A stretch of DNA of 62,068 nt. Origin: an uncultured Acidobacteriaceae bacterium (GTDB taxonomy: Bacteria; Acidobacteriota; Terriglobia; Terriglobales; Acidobacteriaceae). The notes beneath the pieces were generated by a model. It saw only the letters and a program-made list of their open reading frames with translations. It was not told the DNA's origin and made no database searches. Each line of letters begins with the position of its first letter. Position 1 is the first letter of the stretch. Of the stretch, positions 8,656-16,879 are shown one piece after another. The stretch is from NCBI GenBank assembly GCA_903842065.1, contig CAIMKZ010000073.1:1-62068 (forward strand). The letters are read 5' to 3'. A program made the translations under genes and the position numbers.

Positions 8656-10079
8656 TAGGCCTTTACCTCCCAGTTGCGAATGTCCACAAAGTGCCCCTTG
8701 ATCGCCGCCGCTGCCGCCATCTCCGGAGAAACCAGATGCGTGCGTCCGGCGCGGCCCTGGCGTCCTTCAAAGTTGCGGTTGCTCGTCGAAGCCGAACGTT
8801 CGCCCGGTTGCAGCATGTCGGCGTTCATCGCCAGACACATCGAGCAGCCCGGCTCACGCCACTCAAATCCCGCCTCGCGGAAGATCTTGTCCAGACCCTC
8901 CTTCTCGGCCTCGGCCTTCACCAGTTGCGAACCCGGAACCACAATCGCCTTCACTGTCGAAGCCACCTTGTAGCCCTTGGCGATCTTCGCCGCCGCCCGC
9001 ATGTCCTCGATCCGCCCGTTGGTGCACGAACCGATAAAGACCACGTCCACAGGCACAGTCCGCATGTCGGTACCCGCGGCGAGGCCCATGTATTCGAGAG
9101 CCTTCGCGAGGTTCTTGCGGTCGATCTCGGTCTTCTGCGAAGCCGGATCGGGCACAGGCGAGGTCACCGGAGCCACCATGCCCGGGCTGGTTCCCCAGCT
9201 CACATACGGAGCCAGCTTGGTCGCATCAATCGTCAGCTCGCGATCGTACTTCGCGCCCGCGTCGGAGGGCAGCTTCTTCCACTCCTCAACGGCCTTATCC
9301 CAATCCGCGCCCTTGGGCGCATACGGACGGCCTTTGAGATACGCGAACGTCTTCTCGTCAGGAGCGATCATGCCCGCGCGCGCGCCGGCCTCGATGCTCA
9401 TGTTGCAGACCGTCATGCGGCCTTCCATCGACAGCGCGCGAATCGCCGAGCCCGCGTACTCAACCGCGTATCCCGTTGCGCCGTCGGTGCCGATCTCGCC
9501 AATGATGGCAAGAATAATGTCCTTCGCCGTCACGCCCTTGGGCAGCTCGCCTTCAACCGAAATCCTGAAGGTCTTGGCCTTCGACTGCGGCAGCGTCTGC
9601 GTGGCCAGAACGTGCTCGGCCTCGCTCGTGCCCACGCCGAAGGCCAGAGCGCCAAATGCGCCGTGCGTCGAAGTGTGCGAGTCGCCGCATACGATCGTCA
9701 TGCCCGGCTTGGTAAAGCCCTGCTCCGGCCCGATCACGTGCACCACGCCCTGCTTCGGCGAGTCGATGTCGTAAAACTCGATGCCCGCTTCCTTGCAGTT
9801 CTGGCGCAGCGTTGAGATCTGCGTCGCCGCGATCGGATCGGTGATGTTCAGCCGTCCCTCGATCGTGGTCGGCACGTTGTGGTCAACCGTCGCAATGGTG
9901 CGATCCGGACGGCGAACCTTGCGCCCCGCCAGCCGCAGCCCTTCAAAGGCCTGCGCCGAGGTCACCTCGTGCACCAGCTGCAAGTCAATGTAGAGCACCG
10001 TCGGCTCGCCCTTCGGCTCAACGACTACGTGCTGCTCCCAGATCTTCTCGAATAATGTCTTCGGTGTATTGCTCATCAA
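8655..10079 (-). CDS. leuC: 3-isopropylmalate dehydratase large subunit
   Basis: 474 aa [4Fe-4S] aconitase-family subunit. Cluster ligands are the Cys in [11 protein letters not shown] (about residue 350) and the CxxC in GCSMCLAMN (about 410). The substrate and cluster region [19 protein letters not shown] is intact. It partners LeuD, with which it overlaps by one base. The start [19 protein letters not shown] is the usual LeuC N-terminus. The 128-bp gap to leuB is occupied by a heptad-arm element. Confidence 0.97.
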   Translation of the reverse strand: MMSNTPKTLFEKIWEQHVVVEPKGEPTVLYIDLQLVHEVTSAQAFEGLRLAGRKVRRPDRTIATVDHNVPTTIEGRLNITDPIAATQISTLRQNCKEAGIEFYDIDSPKQGVVHVIGPEQGFTKPGMTIVCGDSHTSTHGAFGALAFGVGTSEAEHVLATQTLPQSKAKTFRISVEGELPKGVTAKDIILAIIGEIGTDGATGYAVEYAGSAIRALSMEGRMTVCNMSIEAGARAGMIAPDEKTFAYLKGRPYAPKGADWDKAVEEWKKLPSDAGAKYDRELTIDATKLAPYVSWGTSPGMVAPVTSPVPDPASQKTEIDRKNLAKALEYMGLAAGTDMRTVPVDVVFIGSCTNGRIEDMRAAAKIAKGYKVASTVKAIVVPGSQLVKAEAEKEGLDKIFREAGFEWREPGCSMCLAMNADMLQPGERSASTSNRNFEGRQGRAGRTHLVSPEMAAAAAIKGHFVDIRNWEVKA

Positions 10080-10083
10080 ATAC

Positions 10084-10230
10084 AGCTCCTAGCTTCTAGC
10101 CTCTAGCTGCTAGCTCTTTCTCGCTCATCCAGGGTCTATGGCTCACATTCAGAGCCCTTCTCTTCAGCATTGTCAATGCGGCTCGACTCGGAACAATTAG
10201 CTGGTAGCTAGAAGCTAGCAGCTAGCAGCT
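10084..10230. repeat. Heptad-arm palindromic element (leuB-leuC gap), entering leuB
   Basis: Left arm 10084-10118: AGCTCCT, AGCTTCT, AGCCTCT, AGCTGCT, AGCTCTT. Right arm 10199-10230: AGCTGGT, AGCTAGA, AGCTAGC, AGCTAGC, AGCT. The right arm runs 23 bp into the leuB coding sequence and supplies its last residues and stop. Confidence 0.88.
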
Positions 10231-11290
10231 CCCGAACCTTCGCGCCCATCTCGGTCGTCGACATCACGGTAAGTCCATCCATGTTGCCGCGCGCCAGATC
10301 CTTCGTACGGAAGCCGTCCTCAAGAACCTTCTTCACCGCCGTCTCCACCAGGACAGCTTCCTTCTCAAGCCCGGCCGAGTGGCGCAGAATCAGCGCGCCC
10401 GTCAGAATCGCGCCCAGCGGATTCGCAATGCCCTTGCCCGCAATATCCGGAGCCGAACCGTGTACCGGCTCATACAAATTCACCTTGCCACCGATCGTCG
10501 CCGAGGGCAGCATCCCGAGCGAGCCCGTAATCACGCCCGACTCGTCGGTGAGAATGTCGCCGAAGAGATTCTCGGTAACGACCACATCGAAGTCCCGCGG
10601 GCGGTTCATGATGTGCATCGCCATCGCGTCTACATACTGATGTTCGAGCGTCACATCGGGGAAGTCCTTCGCCACTTCCGTCACCGCCGCGCGCCACAAC
10701 TGCGAAACCTCAAGCACGTTGGCCTTGTCCACGCTGCACAGCTTCTTGCGCCGCTTCTGCGCAAGCTGGAAGGCGACGCGCGCCACGCGCGTCACTTCGT
10801 CCTTCGTGTAGACCATCGTGTTGTAGCCCACGCCGGTCTCCTTGTTCCACTCGCGCGGCTTGCCAAAGTACGCGCCGCCCAGCAGCTCGCGGACAAACAT
10901 AATGTCGGTGCCTTCGATAATCTCCGGCCGCAGCGGGCTGTTCACCGTCAGTTCCTTGAACGAGAAGCAGGGCCGCAGGTTCGCGAATCCACCCAGCGCC
11001 GCGCGAATCTGAAGCAAGCCGCCCTCGGGCCGCTTATCGGGAGCGAGTGAATTGAACTCGTTGCCGCCCACCGCGCCCAAAAGCACCGCGTCCGAAGCCA
11101 CCGCCGCATCGAGCGTATCCTTGGGCAACGGAGTGCCGTCGTTCACAATCGCAATGCCGCCGATGCGCTTTTCAGTAAACGAGAAATCGTGACCGCCCGC
11201 CTGCGCGATCTGCTTCAACACCGCAACCGCTTCCGCAGTCACCTCGGGACCGATTCCGTCCCCCGCAGTTACCAGTACATTCAGCTTCAT
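10208..11290 (-). CDS. leuB: 3-isopropylmalate dehydrogenase
   Basis: 360 aa NAD-dependent decarboxylating dehydrogenase of leucine synthesis. Motifs are [13 protein letters not shown] near residue 10, the substrate loop with REL...FG ([15 protein letters not shown]), the catalytic Lys in VDKANVLE, the metal-binding Asp region ([10 protein letters not shown] ... LFGDILTDE), and the NAD site [18 protein letters not shown]. All are intact. Oddly, the final LLAASF and the stop codon are encoded by AGCTNNN repeats, so the native C-terminus may have been rewritten by the repeat arm. Confidence 0.97.
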   Translation of the reverse strand: MKLNVLVTAGDGIGPEVTAEAVAVLKQIAQAGGHDFSFTEKRIGGIAIVNDGTPLPKDTLDAAVASDAVLLGAVGGNEFNSLAPDKRPEGGLLQIRAALGGFANLRPCFSFKELTVNSPLRPEIIEGTDIMFVRELLGGAYFGKPREWNKETGVGYNTMVYTKDEVTRVARVAFQLAQKRRKKLCSVDKANVLEVSQLWRAAVTEVAKDFPDVTLEHQYVDAMAMHIMNRPRDFDVVVTENLFGDILTDESGVITGSLGMLPSATIGGKVNLYEPVHGSAPDIAGKGIANPLGAILTGALILRHSAGLEKEAVLVETAVKKVLEDGFRTKDLARGNMDGLTVMSTTEMGAKVRELLAASF

Positions 11291-11404
11291 GCATGCTCTC
11301 TTCTGAAAAAGACTTAAAATCGGAATACCCTTACAGCTGTCAGATGCTTCAACCTACACGAAAAGCAGAAAGAGATACACCAACCCTCTCCCCACTACAA
11401 ACCC

Positions 11405-11428
11405 CGCTGACTTGCTGACTAGCTAACT
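11405..11428. repeat. Octamer repeat arm at the leuA 3' end
   Basis: CGCTGACT, TGCTGACT, AGCTAACT: three 8-bp units. The last covers the leuA stop codon (11423-11425). It is similar to the octads at 5365-5396. Confidence 0.65.
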
Positions 11429-12619
11429 CGCCGCCTGACCCGCCGGCTTCCGCCGCTCCCGGATCCCGTCCGGAAGCAACCCGACCAGATCCTGGTCGTA
11501 GATGTTCTTCTTCCTGTCGGCCAGCGCTACAAACCGGTAGTACACATGCTGCAGCTCTTCGCGGCTCACTTCAAACCCAAGCTGCTCCAACCGGTGCCGC
11601 AGCGCCGCGCGCCCTGAGTGCTTGCCCAGCACCAGGCTCGTGCGCGACACGCCCACCAACTGCGGCGTCATAATCTCGTAGCACAGCGGATTTGCCAGCA
11701 TTCCATGCTGGTGAATCCCCGACTCGTGCGCAAAGGCGTTGCCGCCCACCACAGCCTTGTTCGGAGAAGGCCGGAAGGTGATCAGCTGCCCCAGCACCTC
11801 GCTGGTCGGAAACAGATTTCCCATCACGATGCCGTTCGTCACGCCGTACTTGTCACCGCGCACATAGAGCGCCGCGGCAATCTCCTCGAGCGCCGCATTG
11901 CCGGCCCGCTCGCCGATGCCGTTCACCGTGCACTCCACCTGACGCGCGCCGTTCTGGATCGCTGCCAGCGAATTCGCCACAGCCAGTCCCAGATCGTCGT
12001 GGCAGTGCGACGAAAGAATCACGCCCTTTTCGTCGATCGCCGGAATCCGCTCCCGCACCTCGCGGAACATCGCGCCGTACTCCTCGGGAGTCGAGTAGCC
12101 AACTGTGTCCGGCATATTGATCGTCGTCGCGCCGGCCTCGACAGCCACGCGCACCATCTCCACCAAAAACTCGCGGTCCGACCGCGTCGCATCCTCGGGA
12201 GAAAACTCCACATCGTCGCAGAGAGACTTCGCCAGCCGCACCGACTCGCCCGTAGAATCGAGCGCCTGCGCCCGGCTCATCTTCAGCTTGTACTCAAGGT
12301 GCAGATCGCTCGAGGCCAGAAACACATGAATCCGCGCCCGGTCGGCAAACTGTAGCGCCCGCGCCGCTATCTCAATGTCTTCCTTCGACGCCCGCGCCAG
12401 TGATGCAATCCGCGGCTTGCGGATAGCCTGCGTGATCGTCGAGATCGCCGCAAAATCGCCCTCCGAGGCCATCGCAAAACCGGCCTCGATGATGTCCACA
12501 CCCACCTCTTCCAGGGCATGAGCCATCGTCAACTTCTCCTGCGTCGTCATGGAGCAGCCCGGGGACTGCTCGCCATCGCGCAATGTCGTATCGAAAAAGA
12601 AAACCTGGTTGTTTGTCAT
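11423..12619 (-). CDS. leuA: 2-isopropylmalate synthase, short form
   Basis: 398 aa. It condenses acetyl-CoA with 2-oxoisovalerate, the first leucine-specific step. The HMGL-like TIM barrel is complete: FFDTTLRDGEQSPG (7-20), the metal-binding SSHCHDDLGLAVAN, and ECTVNGIGERAGNA. It is followed by the linker region (AFAHESGIHQHGML, LGKHSGRAALRHRLEQLGF). The protein stops about 45 residues past GKHSGR and lacks the roughly 120-residue C-terminal leucine-binding domain of the usual 510-aa LeuA. I chose the ATG at 12619, where family similarity begins; an in-frame ATG 23 codons upstream has no ribosome site. First gene of the operon. Citramalate or homocitrate synthase is less likely given the leuBCD context. 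Confidence 0.88.
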   Translation of the reverse strand: MTNNQVFFFDTTLRDGEQSPGCSMTTQEKLTMAHALEEVGVDIIEAGFAMASEGDFAAISTITQAIRKPRIASLARASKEDIEIAARALQFADRARIHVFLASSDLHLEYKLKMSRAQALDSTGESVRLAKSLCDDVEFSPEDATRSDREFLVEMVRVAVEAGATTINMPDTVGYSTPEEYGAMFREVRERIPAIDEKGVILSSHCHDDLGLAVANSLAAIQNGARQVECTVNGIGERAGNAALEEIAAALYVRGDKYGVTNGIVMGNLFPTSEVLGQLITFRPSPNKAVVGGNAFAHESGIHQHGMLANPLCYEIMTPQLVGVSRTSLVLGKHSGRAALRHRLEQLGFEVSREELQHVYYRFVALADRKKNIYDQDLVGLLPDGIRERRKPAGQAAS

Positions 12620-12688
12620 CGGTTTGCCTGTCAGGGGAAGCCAGATCTCACTGTTAACTGTAACCAGTCTCTCGCAAAAGACGCGCAT

Positions 12689-12863
12689 AACGCAAAGTTA
12701 TATTTGTTTGTGGTAGTATAAATAATTGTTATAGCGGGGTTAGCGGAGCTAGCGGAGTTAGCGCTGCTAGTTCCCACCTCCGCTCTACGGGCCTCACGAA
12801 AATTCCCATTCACCACAACCAACCCCGCTAACCCCGCTAGCACCGCTAACACCGCTGTCTTCT
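12689..12863. promoter_or_regulatory. Divergent lysR / leuA intergenic control region
   Basis: This 175-bp region lies between divergent leuA (minus) and the LysR gene (plus). An AT-rich stretch (12690-12732) holds TATACT on the minus strand (12720-12715) as a possible leuA -10; the matching -35 is weak. The rest is a nonamer-arm repeat element. LysR-type regulators commonly bind such divergent regions, so control of the leu-ilv operon by this LysR is plausible but unproven. Confidence 0.4.
12733..12856. repeat. Nonamer-arm palindromic element (leuA-lysR)
   Basis: Left arm 12733-12770: AGCGGGGTT, AGCGGAGCT, AGCGGAGTT, AGCGCTGCT. Right arm 12821-12856: AACCCCGCT, AACCCCGCT, AGCACCGCT, AACACCGCT. 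The arms are reverse complements in consensus and enclose 50 bp. The same unit builds the element at 22746-22901. Confidence 0.88.
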
Positions 12864-13787
12864 ATGGATCTCTCCCAGCTCGAAACCTTTCTCGCCGTCG
12901 CAGAAGAACGCAGCTTCAGCCGCGCGGCGGTTCGCATGCACCGCACCCAGCCCGCCGTCAGCCAGGTCATCCGCAAGCTCGAAGAGTCTATCGGAGAAGT
13001 CCTCTTCGACCGCGCCGCCCGCGACGGATCGCTGACCGCCGCCGGAGAGCTGCTGCGCGACTATGCCCAACGCCTGCTCGCCCTGCGCCGCGAGGCTTCG
13101 AGCGCCATCGAAGAGCTGCGCAGCCTAAAGCGCGGCCACCTCAACATCGCAGCCAACGAGTACACATCCATGGTGCTGCTCCCGGCCCTCGACGCCTTTC
13201 GCCGCGACTTCCCCCACATCGGCATCACCGTACATCGCTCGCTGGCCTCCCGCGTCCCCGAGGAGCTCGCCCGACGCACCTTCGAGCTCGGCGTCGTCAG
13301 CTTCCGCCCCGACACCGAGCAGTTCCGCTCCATAGCCATATACAACGACAGCATCGACTTCATCGTGGCCCCGAATCACCCCCAGGCTAAGGCCGGCCGG
13401 CTCTCCATCAAGGACCTCGACAAGGAGATCTTCATCGCCCACAACGTCGCCAGCCCCCTGCGCTCGCGCGTCATTGAGGCCTTCGAGCGTTACCGCACCC
13501 CCCTGCGTATGGAGATTGAGCTGCCCACCATTGAGGCCATCAAGCTCTTCGTCGCCATGGGCAACGGCGTCGCGCTGCTGCCCCACATCACCGTCGCCCG
13601 CGAGATTGAGACCGGCGCGCTGGTCCGCGTCCCCGTCGACGAGCTTGAGGTAAACCGCGTCCTGCGCGTCATCCATCGCCGCCAGGTCACGCTATCCTAC
13701 GCCGCACGCGCCTTCCTGCTCACCCTCAGAAAACTCGCCCGAAGCCAGGGGAAACCCTTCGCCTTCCACATTGACCGCCAATCCTGA
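12864..13787 (+). CDS. LysR-family transcriptional regulator
   Basis: 307 aa. The winged HTH is at the N-terminus (MDLSQLETFLAVAEERSFSR, then AAVRMHRTQPAVSQVIRKLE, residues 1-60). A LysR substrate-binding periplasmic-fold domain follows from about residue 90 (GHLNIAANEYTSMVLLPALDAF to the end). The effector is unknown. Divergent position next to leuA makes the branched-chain operon the most likely target. The ATG follows a nonamer repeat arm by only 7 bp and has no recognisable Shine-Dalgarno sequence, so translation may be leaderless or inefficient. Confidence 0.88.
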   Translation: MDLSQLETFLAVAEERSFSRAAVRMHRTQPAVSQVIRKLEESIGEVLFDRAARDGSLTAAGELLRDYAQRLLALRREASSAIEELRSLKRGHLNIAANEYTSMVLLPALDAFRRDFPHIGITVHRSLASRVPEELARRTFELGVVSFRPDTEQFRSIAIYNDSIDFIVAPNHPQAKAGRLSIKDLDKEIFIAHNVASPLRSRVIEAFERYRTPLRMEIELPTIEAIKLFVAMGNGVALLPHITVAREIETGALVRVPVDELEVNRVLRVIHRRQVTLSYAARAFLLTLRKLARSQGKPFAFHIDRQS

Positions 13788-13906
13788 CCCGTTACCCGCC
13801 CCAAGGCTTTACAATGCTGAAAGCGGGGTAGGGCCACGCCCAGCCCCAAAAATCGACTTGCTCGATGCCAACCCACGGGTTAGGCCGTCATAAGGATCTG
13901 GACCGA

Positions 13907-14509
13907 ATGAAGAAGATCGTCGCACTCGTATTCCTGCTGGCCGCCTTCGCGGCCGCTGCCCGCGCTCAGGAGAGCCGTCAGGACATCAGCATCAGCGGCT
14001 TCGGCTATATCGAGCCCTATGTGGCTTCCTCGACCAACGTCCAGGTGCACTCCAATACAGGTATTGGCGCGCTGATCAGCTACCGCTACATGCTCACGCC
14101 CACGGCTGCTCTCGAAGCCAACTACGGCTTCGGCTATCAGAACAAGCTGCACTACTGGGTCAACCCCAACAACTACAACATTCCCGTGCGCACCGAAGAA
14201 ATCTCCGGCGCATTCGTCAAGTACTTCGTCTTCAAAAACTTCAACCCCTTCGTTGAAGCCGGACCCGCAGGCATCATCTTCCTGCCCATCGTCAACTCCG
14301 GTTTGCAGACCCTTGACTCCAAGCAGCAGACCGAGATCGGCGCGCTCTACGGAGCCGGCGTCGCATACGAAATCAGCCCCAGCTTCGACATTCGCGCTGA
14401 GTATCGCGGCATCATCACCAAGGTGCCCACCTTCGGCAACCAGCAGTTCAAGACCAACAAGTGGTACAACATCTACGAGCCCGCCATCGGCGTCGCATAC
14501 CACTTCTAA
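13907..14509 (+). CDS. Outer-membrane beta-barrel protein (OmpA-like)
   Basis: 200 aa. A Sec signal peptide (MKKIVALVFLLAAFAAAARA, about residues 1-20) precedes alternating amphipathic strands (ISGFGYIEPYVASS, IGALISYRYMLT, AALEANYGFGYQN, YEISPSFDIRAEYRG). The terminal Phe (IGVAYHF) is the outer-membrane insertion signature. The size fits an eight-stranded barrel. I chose the ATG at 13907 with AAGGA ten bases upstream; an in-frame ATG at 13865 would bury the signal peptide. The function is unknown; such barrels are common surface proteins. A repeat element containing the terminator follows directly. Confidence 0.75.
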   Translation: MKKIVALVFLLAAFAAAARAQESRQDISISGFGYIEPYVASSTNVQVHSNTGIGALISYRYMLTPTAALEANYGFGYQNKLHYWVNPNNYNIPVRTEEISGAFVKYFVFKNFNPFVEAGPAGIIFLPIVNSGLQTLDSKQQTEIGALYGAGVAYEISPSFDIRAEYRGIITKVPTFGNQQFKTNKWYNIYEPAIGVAYHF

Positions 14510-14512
14510 ATA

Positions 14513-14639
14513 CAGTGATCTGTTGTCAGTAATCAGTGATCAGTTGAAAAGCCCCGCCGGTTGGCGGGGCTTTTCTTTGCCGCAATACCTCCACTTGGCT
14601 CAGTTCTGACAACTGACCACGGACAACTGATCTCTGACC
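14513..14639. repeat. Heptad-arm palindromic element with internal terminator
   Basis: Left arm 14513-14547: CAGTGAT, CTGTTGT, CAGTAAT, CAGTGAT, CAGTTGA. Right arm 14605-14639: TCTGACA, ACTGACC, ACGGACA, ACTGATC, TCTGACC. The arms are reverse complementary in consensus. The right arm ends at the pheA stop, and the enclosed 57 bp contains a strong hairpin. Confidence 0.85.
14547..14579. terminator. Bidirectional intrinsic terminator
   Basis: AAAAGCCCCGCC, loop GGTT, GGCGGGGCTTTT (14547-14574), followed by CTTTG. The A/T flanks give a U-tract in both directions, so it can end the barrel gene (plus) and pheA (minus). Confidence 0.85.
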
Positions 14640-15458
14640 CTAATCCCTGTTCTCCCGATACCTTCCCAGCTCCTTCACCATCGCGCAGTGCTTGCCCAGC
14701 GCTTCAATCGCCGCTCCGGCCTCCGCGTTCGACCCCACCTGGCAGTCCACATAAAAGATGTACTGCCACGGCTTGCCCTGCACCGGGCGCGACTCGATCT
14801 TGGTCAGGTTCGTTCCCAGCTCCGACAGCTCGTTCAGCGCCGCCACCAGCGACCCCGGCCGATTCTCGACACTGAAAGCCAGGCTCACCTTGTTGGAATC
14901 CAGATCGCTTATCGCCTCGGCTGCCCGCTTCACCAGAAAAAACCGAGTAAAGTTCGCCGGGTTGTCCTCAATGCCTGAGAGCAGCACCGCGGCCCCGTAA
15001 TATCGCGCCGCGGCATCGCTGGCAATCGCGCCCAGCTTCCGGTCGGCAGTCTCCATAATGTGCTTCACGCTGCCCGCGGTGTCGTAGAAGCCGCTGGCCT
15101 TCACTCCTGCGTGCGCCGAAAAGAACTTGCGGCACTGCGCCAGAGCCACAGGATGCGACAGCACCCGCTCCAGTTCCCCGATCTTCACGCCCGGAGCCGC
15201 GATCAAATTATGCCGAATCCGCAGCGGCATCTCGGAGAGCACCTTCACATCGTTATCCAGCAGCAGATCGAAGTGCTCCAGCACCGACCCCGCCAGACTG
15301 TTCTCGATGGGAATCACCGCTGCATCGACCGCTCCGCCCGTCAACGCCGCAAACACCTCCGCCGACACCGAACACGGCACAATCTCCGCCCCCGGCACCA
15401 TCCGCATCGCCGCCTCGTGACTGAACGACCCCGGCTCGCCTTGTATCGCAACTTTCAT
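14640..15458 (-). CDS. pheA: Prephenate dehydratase (monofunctional)
   Basis: 272 aa. It converts prephenate to phenylpyruvate in phenylalanine synthesis. The catalytic periplasmic-fold domain (1-180) shows IPIENSLAGSV, the DTAGSV region and NFTRFFLV (the conserved TRF motif). The C-terminal ACT domain (about 195-268) contains NRPGSLVAALNELSELG and the ESRP feedback motif (IESRPVQGKPWQYIFYVD). No chorismate mutase domain is fused, so the mutase must be elsewhere. The start MKVAIQGEPGSFSHEAA is canonical. Confidence 0.95.
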   Translation of the reverse strand: MKVAIQGEPGSFSHEAAMRMVPGAEIVPCSVSAEVFAALTGGAVDAAVIPIENSLAGSVLEHFDLLLDNDVKVLSEMPLRIRHNLIAAPGVKIGELERVLSHPVALAQCRKFFSAHAGVKASGFYDTAGSVKHIMETADRKLGAIASDAAARYYGAAVLLSGIEDNPANFTRFFLVKRAAEAISDLDSNKVSLAFSVENRPGSLVAALNELSELGTNLTKIESRPVQGKPWQYIFYVDCQVGSNAEAGAAIEALGKHCAMVKELGRYRENRD

Positions 15459-15569
15459 GTGACTCCTGAAGCACCCTAATTCAAAGGATGAACAACCACC
15501 GAGAAATCTACCACTATCGAAATGTGCCTTTGTCTATCAGGATATTGCTTGAAAGTGTGGTCGGCACCA

Positions 15570-16487
15570 TTATTGTTTACCGCCGTTCCCCGCATTAGAA
15601 GAGCCGTCTCGCAATGCAATAGCTCGCTGCCTCCACTGCTCCGCCAGTTCGACGTCGGCTTTACGGCCAGGCTCGTCAATACACTCCAAATCGGCTTTCC
15701 GGCGGTACATCAAATTTAAATAAGCCATGGCATCGAAATAGCCCGGCCTAAGATTGATCGCTCGCTCAAGCCGTTCCGTACCGTCCCTGACCAGTTCAGT
15801 ATTTGCATCCTGCAATTTATGACAGGAAGATTCATCTTTGATGGCATTACCCAGGCCGTCGTCCTTCAGGCCTGCGTCGCCGAGTATCTTGTTGGCATTT
15901 CTGTAAGACTGTTGCCAGTCGATGACGCCGATTGTGTATTCTGCTTCAACATCTGCCGGGTCTTGCGCCACAACCCGCAATTGAAATTCCTTCGCCTGTT
16001 CGTATTCTTGTATCGCGTAATAAACAGCCGCAATCTGCTTCAGCGTATTTACATCCGAAGGCTTCTTCGCTAATACAACTTGAAACAACGCAATGGCCGC
16101 CTGAGCATTCTTGAGACTCTTTGCAGAAAGATCGTCTGGCACAACAAGCTGTGCATAGGTTGTTCCAAGATATAGCCGGGCAATATCACTGGATGGGTTG
16201 AGCGTTAGCGCTTTATCGAAGTCCTCGATTGCCTTGTCAAATTGCTGTTTCTTGAAGGCCTGTACACCCTTGTTCAACACATCTCTATACTGCAGGTTCT
16301 GAAAAAATGAGACTTTACTTTCCGCACCTTGGGTCACGGCGTTTGATTGGGATTCCGGTGGAACCGAAGCTTCGTTTCCAGTACCTGCACGCGCATCCGA
16401 AGCCAGTGGCTGTTGCGCCACAATGCAGCTTGCGCAAAGACCAAACAACAATACGATGGCAATGCGTGACATGAGTGAAGTGTGCAC
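15570..16487 (-). CDS. Exported TPR protein
   Basis: About 305 aa. A Sec signal peptide near the N-terminus (MSRIAIVLLFGLCASCIVAQ) is followed by a Ser/Ala-rich linker. Tetratricopeptide repeats cover about residues 65-280: FQNLQYRDVLNKGVQAFKKQ, FDKAIEDFDKALTLNPSSDI, INLRPGYFDAMAYLNLMYRR. TPRs mediate protein-protein contacts, so a periplasmic scaffold role is likely. The start is either the GTG at 16487 (GGAAGGG just upstream) or the ATG five codons later. The sequence is AT-richer than pheA. No neighbour indicates a partner. Confidence 0.7.
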   Translation of the reverse strand: MHTSLMSRIAIVLLFGLCASCIVAQQPLASDARAGTGNEASVPPESQSNAVTQGAESKVSFFQNLQYRDVLNKGVQAFKKQQFDKAIEDFDKALTLNPSSDIARLYLGTTYAQLVVPDDLSAKSLKNAQAAIALFQVVLAKKPSDVNTLKQIAAVYYAIQEYEQAKEFQLRVVAQDPADVEAEYTIGVIDWQQSYRNANKILGDAGLKDDGLGNAIKDESSCHKLQDANTELVRDGTERLERAINLRPGYFDAMAYLNLMYRRKADLECIDEPGRKADVELAEQWRQRAIALRDGSSNAGNGGKQ

Positions 16488-16562
16488 TATCCCTTCCCGC
16501 AGGTCAACGATTGCCTAGCAAACAAGTCTTCACGCGCAACCAACGCCAGCCAGACATTCGAA

Positions 16563-16781
16563 TCACGTCAGATCAATCAGCTCATTTATCTCTTCGTTCG
16601 TCAGAGCAATTCGCCGCCCTGCCGCAGGAATTAACCCCTTGTCGAGGTTCAGCCTCCGCTTCGGACGCGGCGCCTCAATCTCGCGCGATTCCAGCTCCGC
16701 ATCTTGCGCGCGATTCTCTCGATTCAACTCGGAGTCTTCCCTCATACGTACAACGATAGGAGAATCGCCACGTTTCGTCAC
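16563..16781 (-). CDS. Hypothetical small charged protein, 72 aa
   Basis: Starts with GTG (GTGACGAAACG); an ATG 12 codons in is an alternative. Rich in Arg/Glu (REDSELNRENRAQDAELESRE), ending in a possible helix (LTNEEINELIDLT). No membrane segment, signal or known domain. It lies alone in a 390-bp gap between the TPR gene and the aldo/keto reductase. It may be a real small cytoplasmic protein or chance; the ribosome site is weak. Confidence 0.35.
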   Translation of the reverse strand: MTKRGDSPIVVRMREDSELNRENRAQDAELESREIEAPRPKRRLNLDKGLIPAAGRRIALTNEEINELIDLT

Positions 16782-16804
16782 CTCAATTCATGAGCCACTG
16801 ATTG

Positions 16805-16832
16805 GGCTAGAAGCTAGGATCTAGCAGCTCGG
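16805..16832. repeat. Single heptad-repeat arm
   Basis: GGCTAGA, AGCTAGG, ATCTAGC, AGCTCGG: AGCTNNN-type units, 48 bp before the aldo/keto reductase. No facing arm is seen. Confidence 0.65.
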
Positions 16833-16879
16833 ACCTACTGCTAAAATCCAATCGCACCCCATTTCACCCCGAGGCCCCC

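Noticed and set aside
8691..9815. Long plus-strand frames opposite leuC, ilvB and leuA
   Set aside because: Shadows of well-supported genes; no ribosome sites and no motifs.
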